DNA of 53,844 nt from JBPBQZ01 sp050955105 (GTDB lineage: Bacteria > Pseudomonadota > Gammaproteobacteria > Burkholderiales > Burkholderiaceae): NCBI GenBank assembly GCA_050955105.1, contig JBPBQZ010000089.1, forward strand, positions 1 to 53,844, given 5' to 3'. Below are positions 43,898 to 51,980 of this stretch, piece by piece; the first letter of the stretch is position 1, and every line of letters begins with the position of its first letter. The notes beneath the pieces were generated by a model. The model ran no database searches. It was not told the DNA's origin and worked only from the letters and a program-made list of their open reading frames with translations. The translations under genes were made by a program, and so were the position numbers.

Positions 43898-44953
43898 CTA
43901 GACGACGACCGTCTGCGCTTCGCCCGCGGCCCGCGCGCGCACCCGACCGATGGTCCAGACCAGTTCGCCCGCGGCGGAAAGTTGGCCCACCGCTTCAGCC
44001 GCATCGCGTTCGGCGACTACTATCACCATGCCGATGCCGCAATTGAACACGCGATGCATCTCTTCATTGGCCACGCCGCCGTGCCGCTGCAGCCAGCCAA
44101 ACAGCGGCGGCAGCGGCCAGCCGCGGTGATCGAGTTCGGCCGTCAGCGTTTCGGGCAATACACGCGGCACGTTTTCCAGCAGGCCGCCGCCAGTGATATG
44201 GGCGATGCCCTTGACGTCGATCTTGTGCAGTAGCGCCAGCACCGGCTTCACGTAAATGCGCGTCGGCGCCATCAGCGCTTCAGCCAGCGGACGGCCGTCG
44301 AAATCGGCATTGAGGTCGGGACGCGCGCGCTCGATGATCTTGCGCACCAGCGAGAAGCCGTTCGAATGAATGCCGCTCGACGCCAGTCCCAATACCACGT
44401 CGCCCGCAGCGATCTTCGAGCCGTCGATGATGCGGCTCTTTTCGACCGCACCGACGGCGAAGCCGGCCAGATCGTATTCGCCATCGGGATACATGCCCGG
44501 CATTTCGGCGGTTTCGCCGCCGATCAGCGCGCAGCCGGCCAGTTCACAGCCAGTGGCGATGCCAGCGACGACGGTGGTCGCGCGCGCCACGTCGAGCTTG
44601 CCGCAAGCGAAGTAATCAAGGAAAAACAGCGGTTCGGCACCCTGTACCAGAATATCGTTGACACTCATCGCCACCAGATCCTGGCCCACGGTATCGTGAC
44701 GATCGAGTTCGAACGCCAATTTCAGCTTGGTGCCAACGCCATCGGTGCCCGACACCAGCACCGGCTCACGGTAACGCTTCGGAATTTCGAACAAGGCGCC
44801 GAAACCGCCGATGCCGTTGATCACGCCTTCACGCAAGGTGCGCCGCGCCAGCGGCTTGATGGCGTCGACCAGCGCATCGCCGGCGTCAATGTCGACGCCC
44901 GCGTCGCGGTAGGAAAGCCCTGGCGCTGGCGGCGCCCCGATTGGTCGATTCAT
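43898..44953 (-). CDS. purM: Phosphoribosylformylglycinamidine cyclo-ligase
   Basis: A 351-residue cytosolic enzyme of normal length. ATG at 44953 begins MNRPIGAPPAPGLSYRDAGV. Landmarks are the YRDAGVDIDAGD start, VSGTDGVGTKLKLA for ATP, DLVAMSVNDILVQGAEPLFF (trimmed here to its core), GGETAEMPGMY, and HITGGGLLENVPRVLP. It closes the imidazole ring to form AIR in purine synthesis. No clear Shine-Dalgarno sequence is seen. It diverges from a permease gene, and miaA converges on it with a 32-base gap. Confidence 0.95.
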   Translation of the reverse strand: MNRPIGAPPAPGLSYRDAGVDIDAGDALVDAIKPLARRTLREGVINGIGGFGALFEIPKRYREPVLVSGTDGVGTKLKLAFELDRHDTVGQDLVAMSVNDILVQGAEPLFFLDYFACGKLDVARATTVVAGIATGCELAGCALIGGETAEMPGMYPDGEYDLAGFAVGAVEKSRIIDGSKIAAGDVVLGLASSGIHSNGFSLVRKIIERARPDLNADFDGRPLAEALMAPTRIYVKPVLALLHKIDVKGIAHITGGGLLENVPRVLPETLTAELDHRGWPLPPLFGWLQRHGGVANEEMHRVFNCGIGMVIVVAERDAAEAVGQLSAAGELVWTIGRVRARAAGEAQTVVV

Positions 44954-45117
44954 GGCGGAAGTCTTAGAGAAATGGTGGAACGGTCGTTACCCGGCAACGC
45001 CGGCCGCTGCATTCGCAGCAAAAAGGCGCCGACAGCTGGCTGCCGGGTCGTGCGCGGGCAGTTCGGGCGCACGCTTTCGGTAGAATGGGAATTTTAACCG
45101 AAGCGCGCCGCCTCTCG

Positions 45118-46188
45118 ATGAATTCGCCGATCCTTCCGTCGTACCAGCGTCAAGCATTGATCTGGACGGTTATCGCATTTGCTTTCGGCATTCTGCTGTG
45201 GCTGCTCAGCCCCGTTCTCACGCCCTTCCTGTTGGGCGCCATCCTCGCCTACATTCTGCAGCCGGGCGTGTCATGGCTGGCGCGTCATCGCGTGCCGCGC
45301 GCCATTGGCGCCTTGCTGATGATGTTGGTGCTGGTGGTAGTGCTGACCTTCCTGGTGCTGTTGATATTGTTCGTGGTGCAAAGAGAAGGCCCGCAGGTCA
45401 AGTTGCAGATTCCGCTGTTGCTCACCCGCTTGCAGCTCACGCTGGCACCCAAGCTCGCGGCGCTAGGCTTTCCCGTGAATCTCGATTTCACCAGCATCCG
45501 CACGTTTATCACCGAGCAATTTTCCGACAGCGCGAACACCATTGCCTCCACCGTGTTCCATTCGCTGCGTACCAGCGGCAGCCTGGCGATCGAAGTCATC
45601 GGCAATCTGGTGCTGGTGCCACTGGTGCTGTTCTACCTGCTTTACGACTGGCATCCGCTGATTGCCCGCGCGGCCACCTTGGTGCCGCGCCGCTGGCTCG
45701 GCAAGACCAGCAGCATGGCTGGCGAGATGGACCAGATGCTGTCGCAATATCTGCGCGGACAATTGCTGGTGATGGCGATTCTCGCGGCCTTCTATTCGAT
45801 CGCACTCACCATCGCCGGTTTCGACATCGCGCTGCCGATCGGCATCTTTACCGGGCTGGCAGTCATCATTCCCTATATCGGCTACACCACCGGCCTGGTG
45901 CTCGCGCTGGTCGCCGCAATGCTGCAATTCGGCAACTGGTACGGCTTCGGCGCGGTCTTCATCATCTACAGCATCGGGCAAATCGCTGAAAGTTTCTATC
46001 TCACGCCGCGCCTGGTCGGCGAGCGCATCGGTCTGCATCCGCTGGCGGTCATCTTCGCCTTGCTGGTGTTCGGACAATGGTTTGGCTTCTTCGGCGTGCT
46101 GCTGGCGCTGCCGGCCAGTGCCATCACACTGATCGCCATGCGAGAACTGCGGCGCAGCTACTTGTCCAGCACGCTTTACCTTCGCTGA
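45118..46188 (+). CDS. AI-2E/PerM-family transporter
   Basis: A 356-residue inner-membrane protein with about eight hydrophobic segments. ATG 45118 is chosen because a TAGAAT -10-like hexamer (45081-45086) overlaps the earlier in-frame ATG at 45085, so that codon cannot be in the transcript from that promoter. Family landmarks are the N-terminal double helix (WTVIAFAFGILLWLLSPVLT region), FYLLYDW, the long amphipathic part with MDQMLSQYLRGQLLVM, and the C-terminal PRLVGERIGLHPLAVIFALL. Members export solutes such as the AI-2 signal or act as Na+/H+ antiporters; the substrate here is unknown. hda follows by 7 bases. purM divergence and this order are conserved in Burkholderia. Confidence 0.88.
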   Translation: MNSPILPSYQRQALIWTVIAFAFGILLWLLSPVLTPFLLGAILAYILQPGVSWLARHRVPRAIGALLMMLVLVVVLTFLVLLILFVVQREGPQVKLQIPLLLTRLQLTLAPKLAALGFPVNLDFTSIRTFITEQFSDSANTIASTVFHSLRTSGSLAIEVIGNLVLVPLVLFYLLYDWHPLIARAATLVPRRWLGKTSSMAGEMDQMLSQYLRGQLLVMAILAAFYSIALTIAGFDIALPIGIFTGLAVIIPYIGYTTGLVLALVAAMLQFGNWYGFGAVFIIYSIGQIAESFYLTPRLVGERIGLHPLAVIFALLVFGQWFGFFGVLLALPASAITLIAMRELRRSYLSSTLYLR

Positions 46189-46195
46189 GGCGCCC

Positions 46196-46948
46196 GTGCC
46201 GCATTCGCTTCCCGCGCGCCAGCTACTGCTCGATCTTGGCGCACCGCCATCCCCGACCTTCCGGAATTTCGTCGAAACCGGTAACGAGGAGGTGCATGCG
46301 CGGCTGCAGGCGCTGGCCGCCGCGCTGGCCACCTCGCCCGACGCGCTCAGCCCGGCCGATCGCACGCTTTACATCTGGGGAGCGCCGGGCACGGGCCGCA
46401 GCCATCTGCTGCACGCCGTCTGCCAGGCATTGCCGCCTGGTAGCGCACGACTGCTGGGCGCACACAGCCCTTTGCATGCATTCGAGCCCGCGCCCGAGGT
46501 GCTTTGCTACGGCATCGACGACTGCGAAGCGCTGTCGCCGGCCGCGCAAATTGCCGCCTTCAATCTGTTCAATGAAACACGCGCTGGCGGCAGCGCCGCG
46601 CTGGTGGTAACAGGCAGCGCCGCACCGCTGCACCTGGCGGTGCGCGATGATCTGCGCACGCGCCTCGGCTGGGGCCTGGTCTACCAACTCGCGCCGCTGG
46701 CCGATGCCGGCAAAATCGTTGCGCTGACTCGCGCCGCCAAGGAACGCGGTCTGGCACTGGCTGCCGACGTGCCCGATTATCTGCTGAATCATTTCGCGCG
46801 CGATATGCCGCATCTAATGGCCGTGCTCGACGCGCTCGACCGGTTTTCCCTGGAGCGCCATCGCGCCGTCACCGTGCCGCTGCTGCGGGCGATGCTGGCC
46901 AGCGCGGCCGCGCCGGATAACGCGCAACAGGCTTTGGGGCGCTTCTAG
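46196..46948 (+). CDS. hda: DnaA regulatory inactivator Hda
   Basis: A 250-residue AAA+ protein of the DnaA group that lacks the DNA-binding domain. GTG 46196 has GAGG 6-8 bases upstream. The N-terminal RQLLLDLG resembles the clamp-binding motif of Hda, which docks on the DNA polymerase sliding clamp. Walker A reads IWGAPGTGRSHLLHA, with Arg in place of the usual Lys (GTGRS), as is common in Hda. The sensor/arginine-finger segments RDDLRTRLGWGLVYQLAPL follow in two blocks. It promotes ATP hydrolysis by DnaA after replication starts. It lies between the permease and a HAD phosphatase. Confidence 0.9.
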   Translation: MPHSLPARQLLLDLGAPPSPTFRNFVETGNEEVHARLQALAAALATSPDALSPADRTLYIWGAPGTGRSHLLHAVCQALPPGSARLLGAHSPLHAFEPAPEVLCYGIDDCEALSPAAQIAAFNLFNETRAGGSAALVVTGSAAPLHLAVRDDLRTRLGWGLVYQLAPLADAGKIVALTRAAKERGLALAADVPDYLLNHFARDMPHLMAVLDALDRFSLERHRAVTVPLLRAMLASAAAPDNAQQALGRF

Positions 46949-46961
46949 TAAAATGCGCCGA

Positions 46962-47642
46962 ATGAAACGATTAGCCCTCTTCGACCTCGACAACACTCTG
47001 CTACCGATCGACAGCGATCACGCCTGGGGCCGCTTTATGGTGCAACTGGGCGCGGTCGACCGCGAGTCGTTCGAGCGCGACAACGAGCGCTTCTATGCCG
47101 ACTACAAGGCCGGCAGCCTCGACATGCACGCCTATCTGCGCCTGGCGCTCGGGCCGTTGGCGCGCTATCCGCGCAAGCAACTCGACGCCTGGCATGCGGA
47201 GTTCATGCGCACGGTCATCGAGCCGGCGATTCTGCCGGCCGCGCAGGCCTTGGTGCGCAAACATCTGCAGGCCGGTGATTTATGCTGCATGATCACGGCT
47301 ACGAATCGCTTTGTCACCGCGCCGATTGCGCGCGCATTCGGCATCGAACACCTTATTGCCACCGAGCCGGCCACCTTCGGCGACGACCCCGCCGGCGAAT
47401 ACACGGGCGAAGTGACGGGTACTCCAAGCTTCCGCGAAGGCAAGATCGTGCGTACCCAGGCCTGGCTGACCAGCCTCGGGCGCAGTTGGGACGATTTCGA
47501 CAGCAGTTGCTTCTATAGCGATTCACATAACGACATCCCTCTGCTCGAGAAAGTCAGCGATCCGGTCGCGACCAACCCGGATGAGGTTTTGCGCAGGCAC
47601 GCCCAGGCTCTGGGCTGGCGCATCCTCGAACTTTTCCAATGA
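46962..47642 (+). CDS. HAD-superfamily (SerB-like, subclass IB) phosphatase
   Basis: A 226-residue hydrolase. ATG 46962 is preferred over ATG 46953 because a TAAAAT hexamer (46949-46954) overlaps the latter. Motif I LFDLDNTLLP holds the nucleophile Asp, motif II is MITATNRF, motif III is the Lys in FREGKIVR, and motif IV is YSDSHNDIPLLE. The cap region is alpha-helical as in subclass IB. Relatives are annotated as phosphoserine phosphatase or histidinol-phosphatase-like; the substrate here cannot be told. It is one base from the pcnB start and probably in the same transcript. Confidence 0.88.
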   Translation: MKRLALFDLDNTLLPIDSDHAWGRFMVQLGAVDRESFERDNERFYADYKAGSLDMHAYLRLALGPLARYPRKQLDAWHAEFMRTVIEPAILPAAQALVRKHLQAGDLCCMITATNRFVTAPIARAFGIEHLIATEPATFGDDPAGEYTGEVTGTPSFREGKIVRTQAWLTSLGRSWDDFDSSCFYSDSHNDIPLLEKVSDPVATNPDEVLRRHAQALGWRILELFQ

Positions 47643-47643
47643 C

Positions 47644-49590
47644 GTGATCACTCGACTCATTCGCAAACTGCTCGGCCGCACCAGCGCCGACGCAACCAGT
47701 CCGAAGGCGGACGCCGATACCGCTGTGTCGCCGCGGCCCCAGCCTGCCCTGGCCACCGCCGCACCCGCCAAGAAGGCGGCCCGTCGCAGCAAGCGGCCGG
47801 CGGCGCCCGCGCCAGCCGTGCGCGATCCCAAGCTGCCCGAAATCGTGCAGCAGAACTCGCACGGCATCGACCCGGCGCTCATCTCGCGCAACGCGGTACG
47901 CGTCACCAGCACCCTGCAGGAAGCCGGGCATCGCGCCTTCATCGTCGGTGGTGCGGTGCGCGACCTGCTGCTGGGCGTGTCGCCCAAGGATTTCGACGTC
48001 GCCACCGACGCCACACCCGACCAGGTGCAGCGCCTGTTCCGGCGCGCGCGCATCATCGGCCGGCGCTTTCAGATCGTGCATGTGCAGTTCGGCGCCGACA
48101 TCATCGAAGTATCGACGTTTCGTGGACTGGTCGATCCGGCCCTGCCGACGGCGGACAGCGCGGGCGCCGCGCTGCCGGCCGCCGCCCGCGGCGCCACGGC
48201 CACCGAAGCGCGCCCGGGCCGCAGCGCGGCCGCGACAACCGTCGAGCCGCTACGCCGCGCCAAGGCCGAGCAGGCCGATGATGATGGCGGCAGCAGCGGC
48301 GATAGCGACGAGTTCGACGACCAGGACGACGCGGCAGACGGCGAGCAGCCCGGCAATCCGAGTGCCGGCCGCGGCTCCGACATCGCCCGCTTCACGACCG
48401 AGGGCGGCTCGCGCAACGGCGGGCGCCGGCGCCGCAAGCGCGACGACCTCGATCAACGCACCCATGCGGTCGATGAAAGCGGCCGGGTATTGCGTGACAA
48501 CGTGTGGGGCGAACAGCACGAAGACGCGCGCCGCCGCGACTTCACGATCAACGCCATGTATTACGATCCCGCCACCGAGACGGTGCTCGATTATCACGAA
48601 GGCATGAGCGATATCCGTGCGCGCGTGCTGCGCATGATCGGCGATCCGAACCTGCGTTTTCGCGAAGATCCGGTGCGCATGCTGCGCGTGGTGCGATTCG
48701 CCGCCAAGCTGGGCTTTTCAGTCGACCCGGCCACGCGCGCGCCGATCGCCGAGCTGTCGTCCCTGATCGACAACGTACCGGCCGCGCGTTTGTTCGACGA
48801 AGTGCTGAAGTTGATGATGTCCGGGCATTCGCTGGCGTGCCTGAAGCAACTGCGCACCGAAGGCTTGCATCACACCCTGTTGCCCACGCTCGACACCGTG
48901 CTGGAAACACCGCAAACCGAAAAATTCGTGGCACTCGCGCTGACCAGCACCGATCTGCGGATTCGCGCCGGCAAGCCGGTTTCACCCGGCTTCCTGTTCG
49001 CGGCGCTGCTGTGGCACGACGTGCATGCGCGCTGGCAGCGCTACCTCGGCGAAGACGCGCATGCCATTCCGGCACTGCATCAGGCGATGGACGAGGCGCT
49101 GTACGAGCAAACCCGCACACTGGCAATCCAGAAGCGCTACGCGGCCGATATGAAAGAGATCTGGGGCATGCAGCCGCGACTCGAGAAAGTACCGGGACGC
49201 GGCGCATTAAAGCTGCTGGAACACCAAAGATTCAGAGCGGCGTATGATTTCCTCCTATTGCGATGTGAGTCGGGTGAACTCGATGCGGCAATCGGCCAAT
49301 GGTGGACGGATTTCATCGCGGCCGACGGCATGGATCGCGAATCACTGCTGTCGAAGGGCGGCCGCGAGCGCGCGGCGCCGCGGCGGCGACGCAAGCGCCC
49401 GGCCGCGGGCACCAGGCAGGCGGACGAGGCCAGCGGTTCCGGGGCCGACGTCGCGGCCGAAAATGCGCGCGACAACGCGTCCGACCATGCGGCGGACGTT
49501 GCGGGCACGGCGAATACGAGCGGCACGGCGGCCAAGGCCCGCGCACATGCGGCGGCCCCCAGCCGGCACGATGGCGATGAACCCGCTTAA
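47644..49590 (+). CDS. pcnB: Poly(A) polymerase I
   Basis: A 648-residue protein, longer than the usual 450-520. GTG 47644 starts VITRLIRKLLGR, the family beginning. A basic Ala/Pro-rich stretch (residues 15-65) precedes the nucleotidyltransferase core GGAVRDLLLGVSPKDFDVATD (catalytic Asp pair, near 102-122, quoted here at its family-defining core KDFDVATD). After EVSTFRG (about 160) an insertion of roughly 100 residues, acidic (DDGGSSGDSDEFDDQDD) and then basic (GGRRRRKRDDLD), comes before RDNVWGEQHEDARRRDFTIN. The C-terminus has another low-complexity Arg/Ala tail. It adds poly(A) to RNAs to promote decay. It heads pcnB-folK-dgk-panB. Confidence 0.9.
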   Translation: MITRLIRKLLGRTSADATSPKADADTAVSPRPQPALATAAPAKKAARRSKRPAAPAPAVRDPKLPEIVQQNSHGIDPALISRNAVRVTSTLQEAGHRAFIVGGAVRDLLLGVSPKDFDVATDATPDQVQRLFRRARIIGRRFQIVHVQFGADIIEVSTFRGLVDPALPTADSAGAALPAAARGATATEARPGRSAAATTVEPLRRAKAEQADDDGGSSGDSDEFDDQDDAADGEQPGNPSAGRGSDIARFTTEGGSRNGGRRRRKRDDLDQRTHAVDESGRVLRDNVWGEQHEDARRRDFTINAMYYDPATETVLDYHEGMSDIRARVLRMIGDPNLRFREDPVRMLRVVRFAAKLGFSVDPATRAPIAELSSLIDNVPAARLFDEVLKLMMSGHSLACLKQLRTEGLHHTLLPTLDTVLETPQTEKFVALALTSTDLRIRAGKPVSPGFLFAALLWHDVHARWQRYLGEDAHAIPALHQAMDEALYEQTRTLAIQKRYAADMKEIWGMQPRLEKVPGRGALKLLEHQRFRAAYDFLLLRCESGELDAAIGQWWTDFIAADGMDRESLLSKGGRERAAPRRRRKRPAAGTRQADEASGSGADVAAENARDNASDHAADVAGTANTSGTAAKARAHAAAPSRHDGDEPA

Positions 49591-49686
49591 GACGGGTGAT
49601 CGGAGCGGGACAACTACGACGGCCGCGATGGCTCGCACGCATCATGCGGCGTGCGCGGGCTGACAGCAGGCTTCAGGAAACGCGTT

Positions 49687-50226
49687 ATGACGGTAGCCTA
49701 TCTCGGCCTGGGCGCAAATCTCGGAGACGCGCGCCAGACGCTGAAAGACGCCGTGGTCTGCCTGGCGCAACAGCCGGGTATCACGGTGCTCGCCAAGTCC
49801 AGTCTGTATCGGACCGAGCCGCTGAATGCGGGCGGCGACGATTACTACAACTGCGTAGTGGCACTCGGGACGCTCTTGCCGGCACACCGGCTGCTGCAGT
49901 TGTGTCTCGACCTGGAAGACCAATTCGGCCGTGAACGTCCTTACCCCAACGCCCCACGTACCCTCGATCTCGATATCCTGCTGTATGGCGATGAACGCAT
50001 CGTCGACGAGGTGTTGGTGATCCCGCATCCGCGCATCACCACTCGCGCGTTCGTGCTGGTGCCGCTACTCGAACTCGACGCCGACGTGGTCATTCCCGGG
50101 CATGGGCCGGCGGCCGCCTTTGTGGCCGGTGTCAGCAGCCAGCGCATCGAACAAGTGGCTACCTGCCAATGCCCTACCCTGTTGCGACCTGTGCGCGGCC
50201 GTGGAGATGAAACCGCATGCCCTTGA
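49687..50226 (+). CDS. folK: 2-amino-4-hydroxy-6-hydroxymethyldihydropteridine pyrophosphokinase
   Basis: A 179-residue enzyme. ATG 49687 has AGGAAA about 9 bases upstream. It begins MTVAYLGLGANLGDARQTL, with SSLYRTEPLNAGGDDYYNCV and the signature RTLDLDILLYGDE (metal-binding Asp pair), then HPRITTRAFVLVPL. It transfers pyrophosphate from ATP to the pterin in folate synthesis, which links functionally with pabBC at the window end. Its 3' end overlaps the next gene by 10 bases. Confidence 0.95.
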   Translation: MTVAYLGLGANLGDARQTLKDAVVCLAQQPGITVLAKSSLYRTEPLNAGGDDYYNCVVALGTLLPAHRLLQLCLDLEDQFGRERPYPNAPRTLDLDILLYGDERIVDEVLVIPHPRITTRAFVLVPLLELDADVVIPGHGPAAAFVAGVSSQRIEQVATCQCPTLLRPVRGRGDETACP

Positions 50227-50939
50227 GCTCACTGAGCCCGTTAAGCCCCTCTGGCGGCGCGTCGGTGGCGGCGCCGCTCACCGTGCAGCCGCCGACGGCT
50301 ACGCCGCGCTTTCGGCATCTGGTGGTAGAAGGGCCCATCGGCGCCGGTAAAACGCAGCTGGCACAACGGCTGGCCGACCGCTGGTCGATGACCGCCGACC
50401 TTGAGCAACCCGGCGACAATCCTTTTCTCGAACGCTTTTATCGCGACGACGCGCGTTACGCGCTGCCGGTGCAACTGGATTTTCTGTTGCGCCGCGCAGC
50501 GCAGATGCAACGAATTCAACAGACACTGGCGCAGGGCACCGCCGTTGCCAGCGATTTCCTGCCGCAACGCAGTGAATTGTTCGCGCGGCTGACCTTGCCG
50601 CCGGACGAATTCGAGCTTTACCGCACGCTGGCCACACGCGTCGATACGCCGCCGGCCGCGCCGGATCTGGTGGTATTCCTGCAGGCCAGTGCCGAAACGC
50701 TGTTCGCGCGGATTCAGCGGCGCGCCATGGCGATCGAACTGCAAATCCCCGATGCTTACCTGCGCGCGCTGTCAGACGCTTATGATGCGTTCTTTTACCA
50801 CTACGACGGCGCGCCGTTGCTGACGGTGAACACCGAGCATCTCGACCCGATCGAGCACGAGGCCGATTTCGCCTTGCTGGTCGAACGCATCGAGGGCATG
50901 CGCGGTCGCAAGGAATCCTTTGTCAAAGGCACGCAATAA
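50217..50939 (+). CDS. Deoxynucleoside kinase-type protein
   Basis: A 240-residue protein. ATG 50217 lies inside the end of folK. About 30 Ser/Pro-rich residues precede HLVVEGPIGAGKTQLAQRLA (Walker A, residues 39-46). Further features are DNPFLERFYRDDARYALPVQLDF, seen in dNK-family proteins (quoted core NPFLERFY), a DFLPQRSELFAR segment with the DRS-like position changed, and the LID Arg stretch FARIQRRAMAIE. Members phosphorylate deoxynucleosides, with dGuo/dAdo kinase as the closest pattern; specificity is not shown. It sits in the conserved folK-dgk-panB string. Confidence 0.83.
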   Translation: MPLSSLSPLSPSGGASVAAPLTVQPPTATPRFRHLVVEGPIGAGKTQLAQRLADRWSMTADLEQPGDNPFLERFYRDDARYALPVQLDFLLRRAAQMQRIQQTLAQGTAVASDFLPQRSELFARLTLPPDEFELYRTLATRVDTPPAAPDLVVFLQASAETLFARIQRRAMAIELQIPDAYLRALSDAYDAFFYHYDGAPLLTVNTEHLDPIEHEADFALLVERIEGMRGRKESFVKGTQ

Positions 50940-51017
50940 GGCATTGCGCGGCAAGCCGAGCGCTTCGATGGACGCCCTTGCCGCAGCCTGCCTCAAGCGC
51001 CGCTATCTGGAACAATC

Positions 51018-51833
51018 ATGAGCTATCTGCAGGAAAACACCCGCCGGGCCGTGACCGTGCCGCGTTTGCAGGAAATGCGCGCCGCCGGTGAAAAAATCGC
51101 CATGCTGACCTGTTACGACGCCAGCTTCGCCGGGCTCCTTGAGCGCGCCGGCGTCGATACGGTGCTGATCGGCGACTCGCTTGGCAACGTCGTGCAGGGG
51201 CATCGCACCACGCTGCCGGTTTCTATCGACGACATGGCCTATCACACGGCTTGCGTCGCCCGCGGCTGCACGCTGCCGCTGATCATCACCGATCTACCAT
51301 TCGGCTCGGTCAGCACCGCCGAAGCGACCTACGCAGCGGCCGTGCAGTTGATGAAGGCTGGGGCACAGATGGTGAAGCTCGAAGGCGGCGAATGGCTGGC
51401 GCCGATCGTGAAATTTCTGATCGACCGGGCGATACCGGTGTGCGCGCATATCGGTCTCACGCCGCAGTCGGTGCATGCCTTCGGTGGCTTCAAAGTGCAG
51501 GGCCGCAGCGAACGGCAAGCGGAGCAACTGAAAGCGGACGCGCGTGCGTTGGCCGATGCAGGCGCGCAATTGCTGCTGATGGAAGCCGTACCCGCGGCGC
51601 TGGCCGCGGAGATTACGCGCGCCGCACCAGTACCGACCATTGGCATCGGCGCGGGCGTCGACTGTTCGGGCCAAGTGCTGGTGCTGCACGACATGCTAGG
51701 TATTTTTCCCGGCAAGCGGCCGCGCTTTGCGCGTAATTTTATGGACGGGCAACCGGACATCATTACCGCGGTGGGCGCATACGTGAAAGCCGTCAAAGAC
51801 CTCAGCTTCCCGGACGCTACGCATACCTTTTAG
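51018..51833 (+). CDS. panB: 3-methyl-2-oxobutanoate hydroxymethyltransferase
   Basis: A 271-residue enzyme of the usual size. ATG 51018 has only a weak GGA upstream. Landmarks are KIAMLTCYDASFAGLLERAGVD (core MLTCYDASFA), LIGDSLGNVVQGHRTTLPV, the catalytic Glu in VKLEGGEW, and HIGLTPQSVHAFGGFKVQG (core GLTPQSVHAFGG). It adds a hydroxymethyl group to 2-oxoisovalerate using methylene-tetrahydrofolate, the first step of pantothenate synthesis. panC is not in the window. It converges on pabBC. Confidence 0.95.
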   Translation: MSYLQENTRRAVTVPRLQEMRAAGEKIAMLTCYDASFAGLLERAGVDTVLIGDSLGNVVQGHRTTLPVSIDDMAYHTACVARGCTLPLIITDLPFGSVSTAEATYAAAVQLMKAGAQMVKLEGGEWLAPIVKFLIDRAIPVCAHIGLTPQSVHAFGGFKVQGRSERQAEQLKADARALADAGAQLLLMEAVPAALAAEITRAAPVPTIGIGAGVDCSGQVLVLHDMLGIFPGKRPRFARNFMDGQPDIITAVGAYVKAVKDLSFPDATHTF

Positions 51834-51867
51834 CGCGCCGACCGCGCGGCCGATGCGCGCAATTGAC

Positions 51868-51980
51868 CGCCCCGTGGCGTGGTTCAGACGAGCGCTAGCT
51901 GCGATCGGCCGCGCCCCGAGGCGTCGTTCAAGAGAGTGTTGGCTGCAGTCGGCCGCCATCCGAAGCGTCGTTCAAAAGAG
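51868..51980. repeat. 44-bp-period degenerate tandem repeat at the pabBC 3' end
   Basis: Two 39-base units at 51898-51936 and 51942-51980 match at 32 of 39 positions by hand count, both ending with a GCGTCGTTCAA core. A third, partial copy (51868-51892) in the same 44-base phase matches 20 of 25. The right copy contains the last codons and stop of pabBC, so the others are displaced duplicates of that 3' end. Confidence 0.75.
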
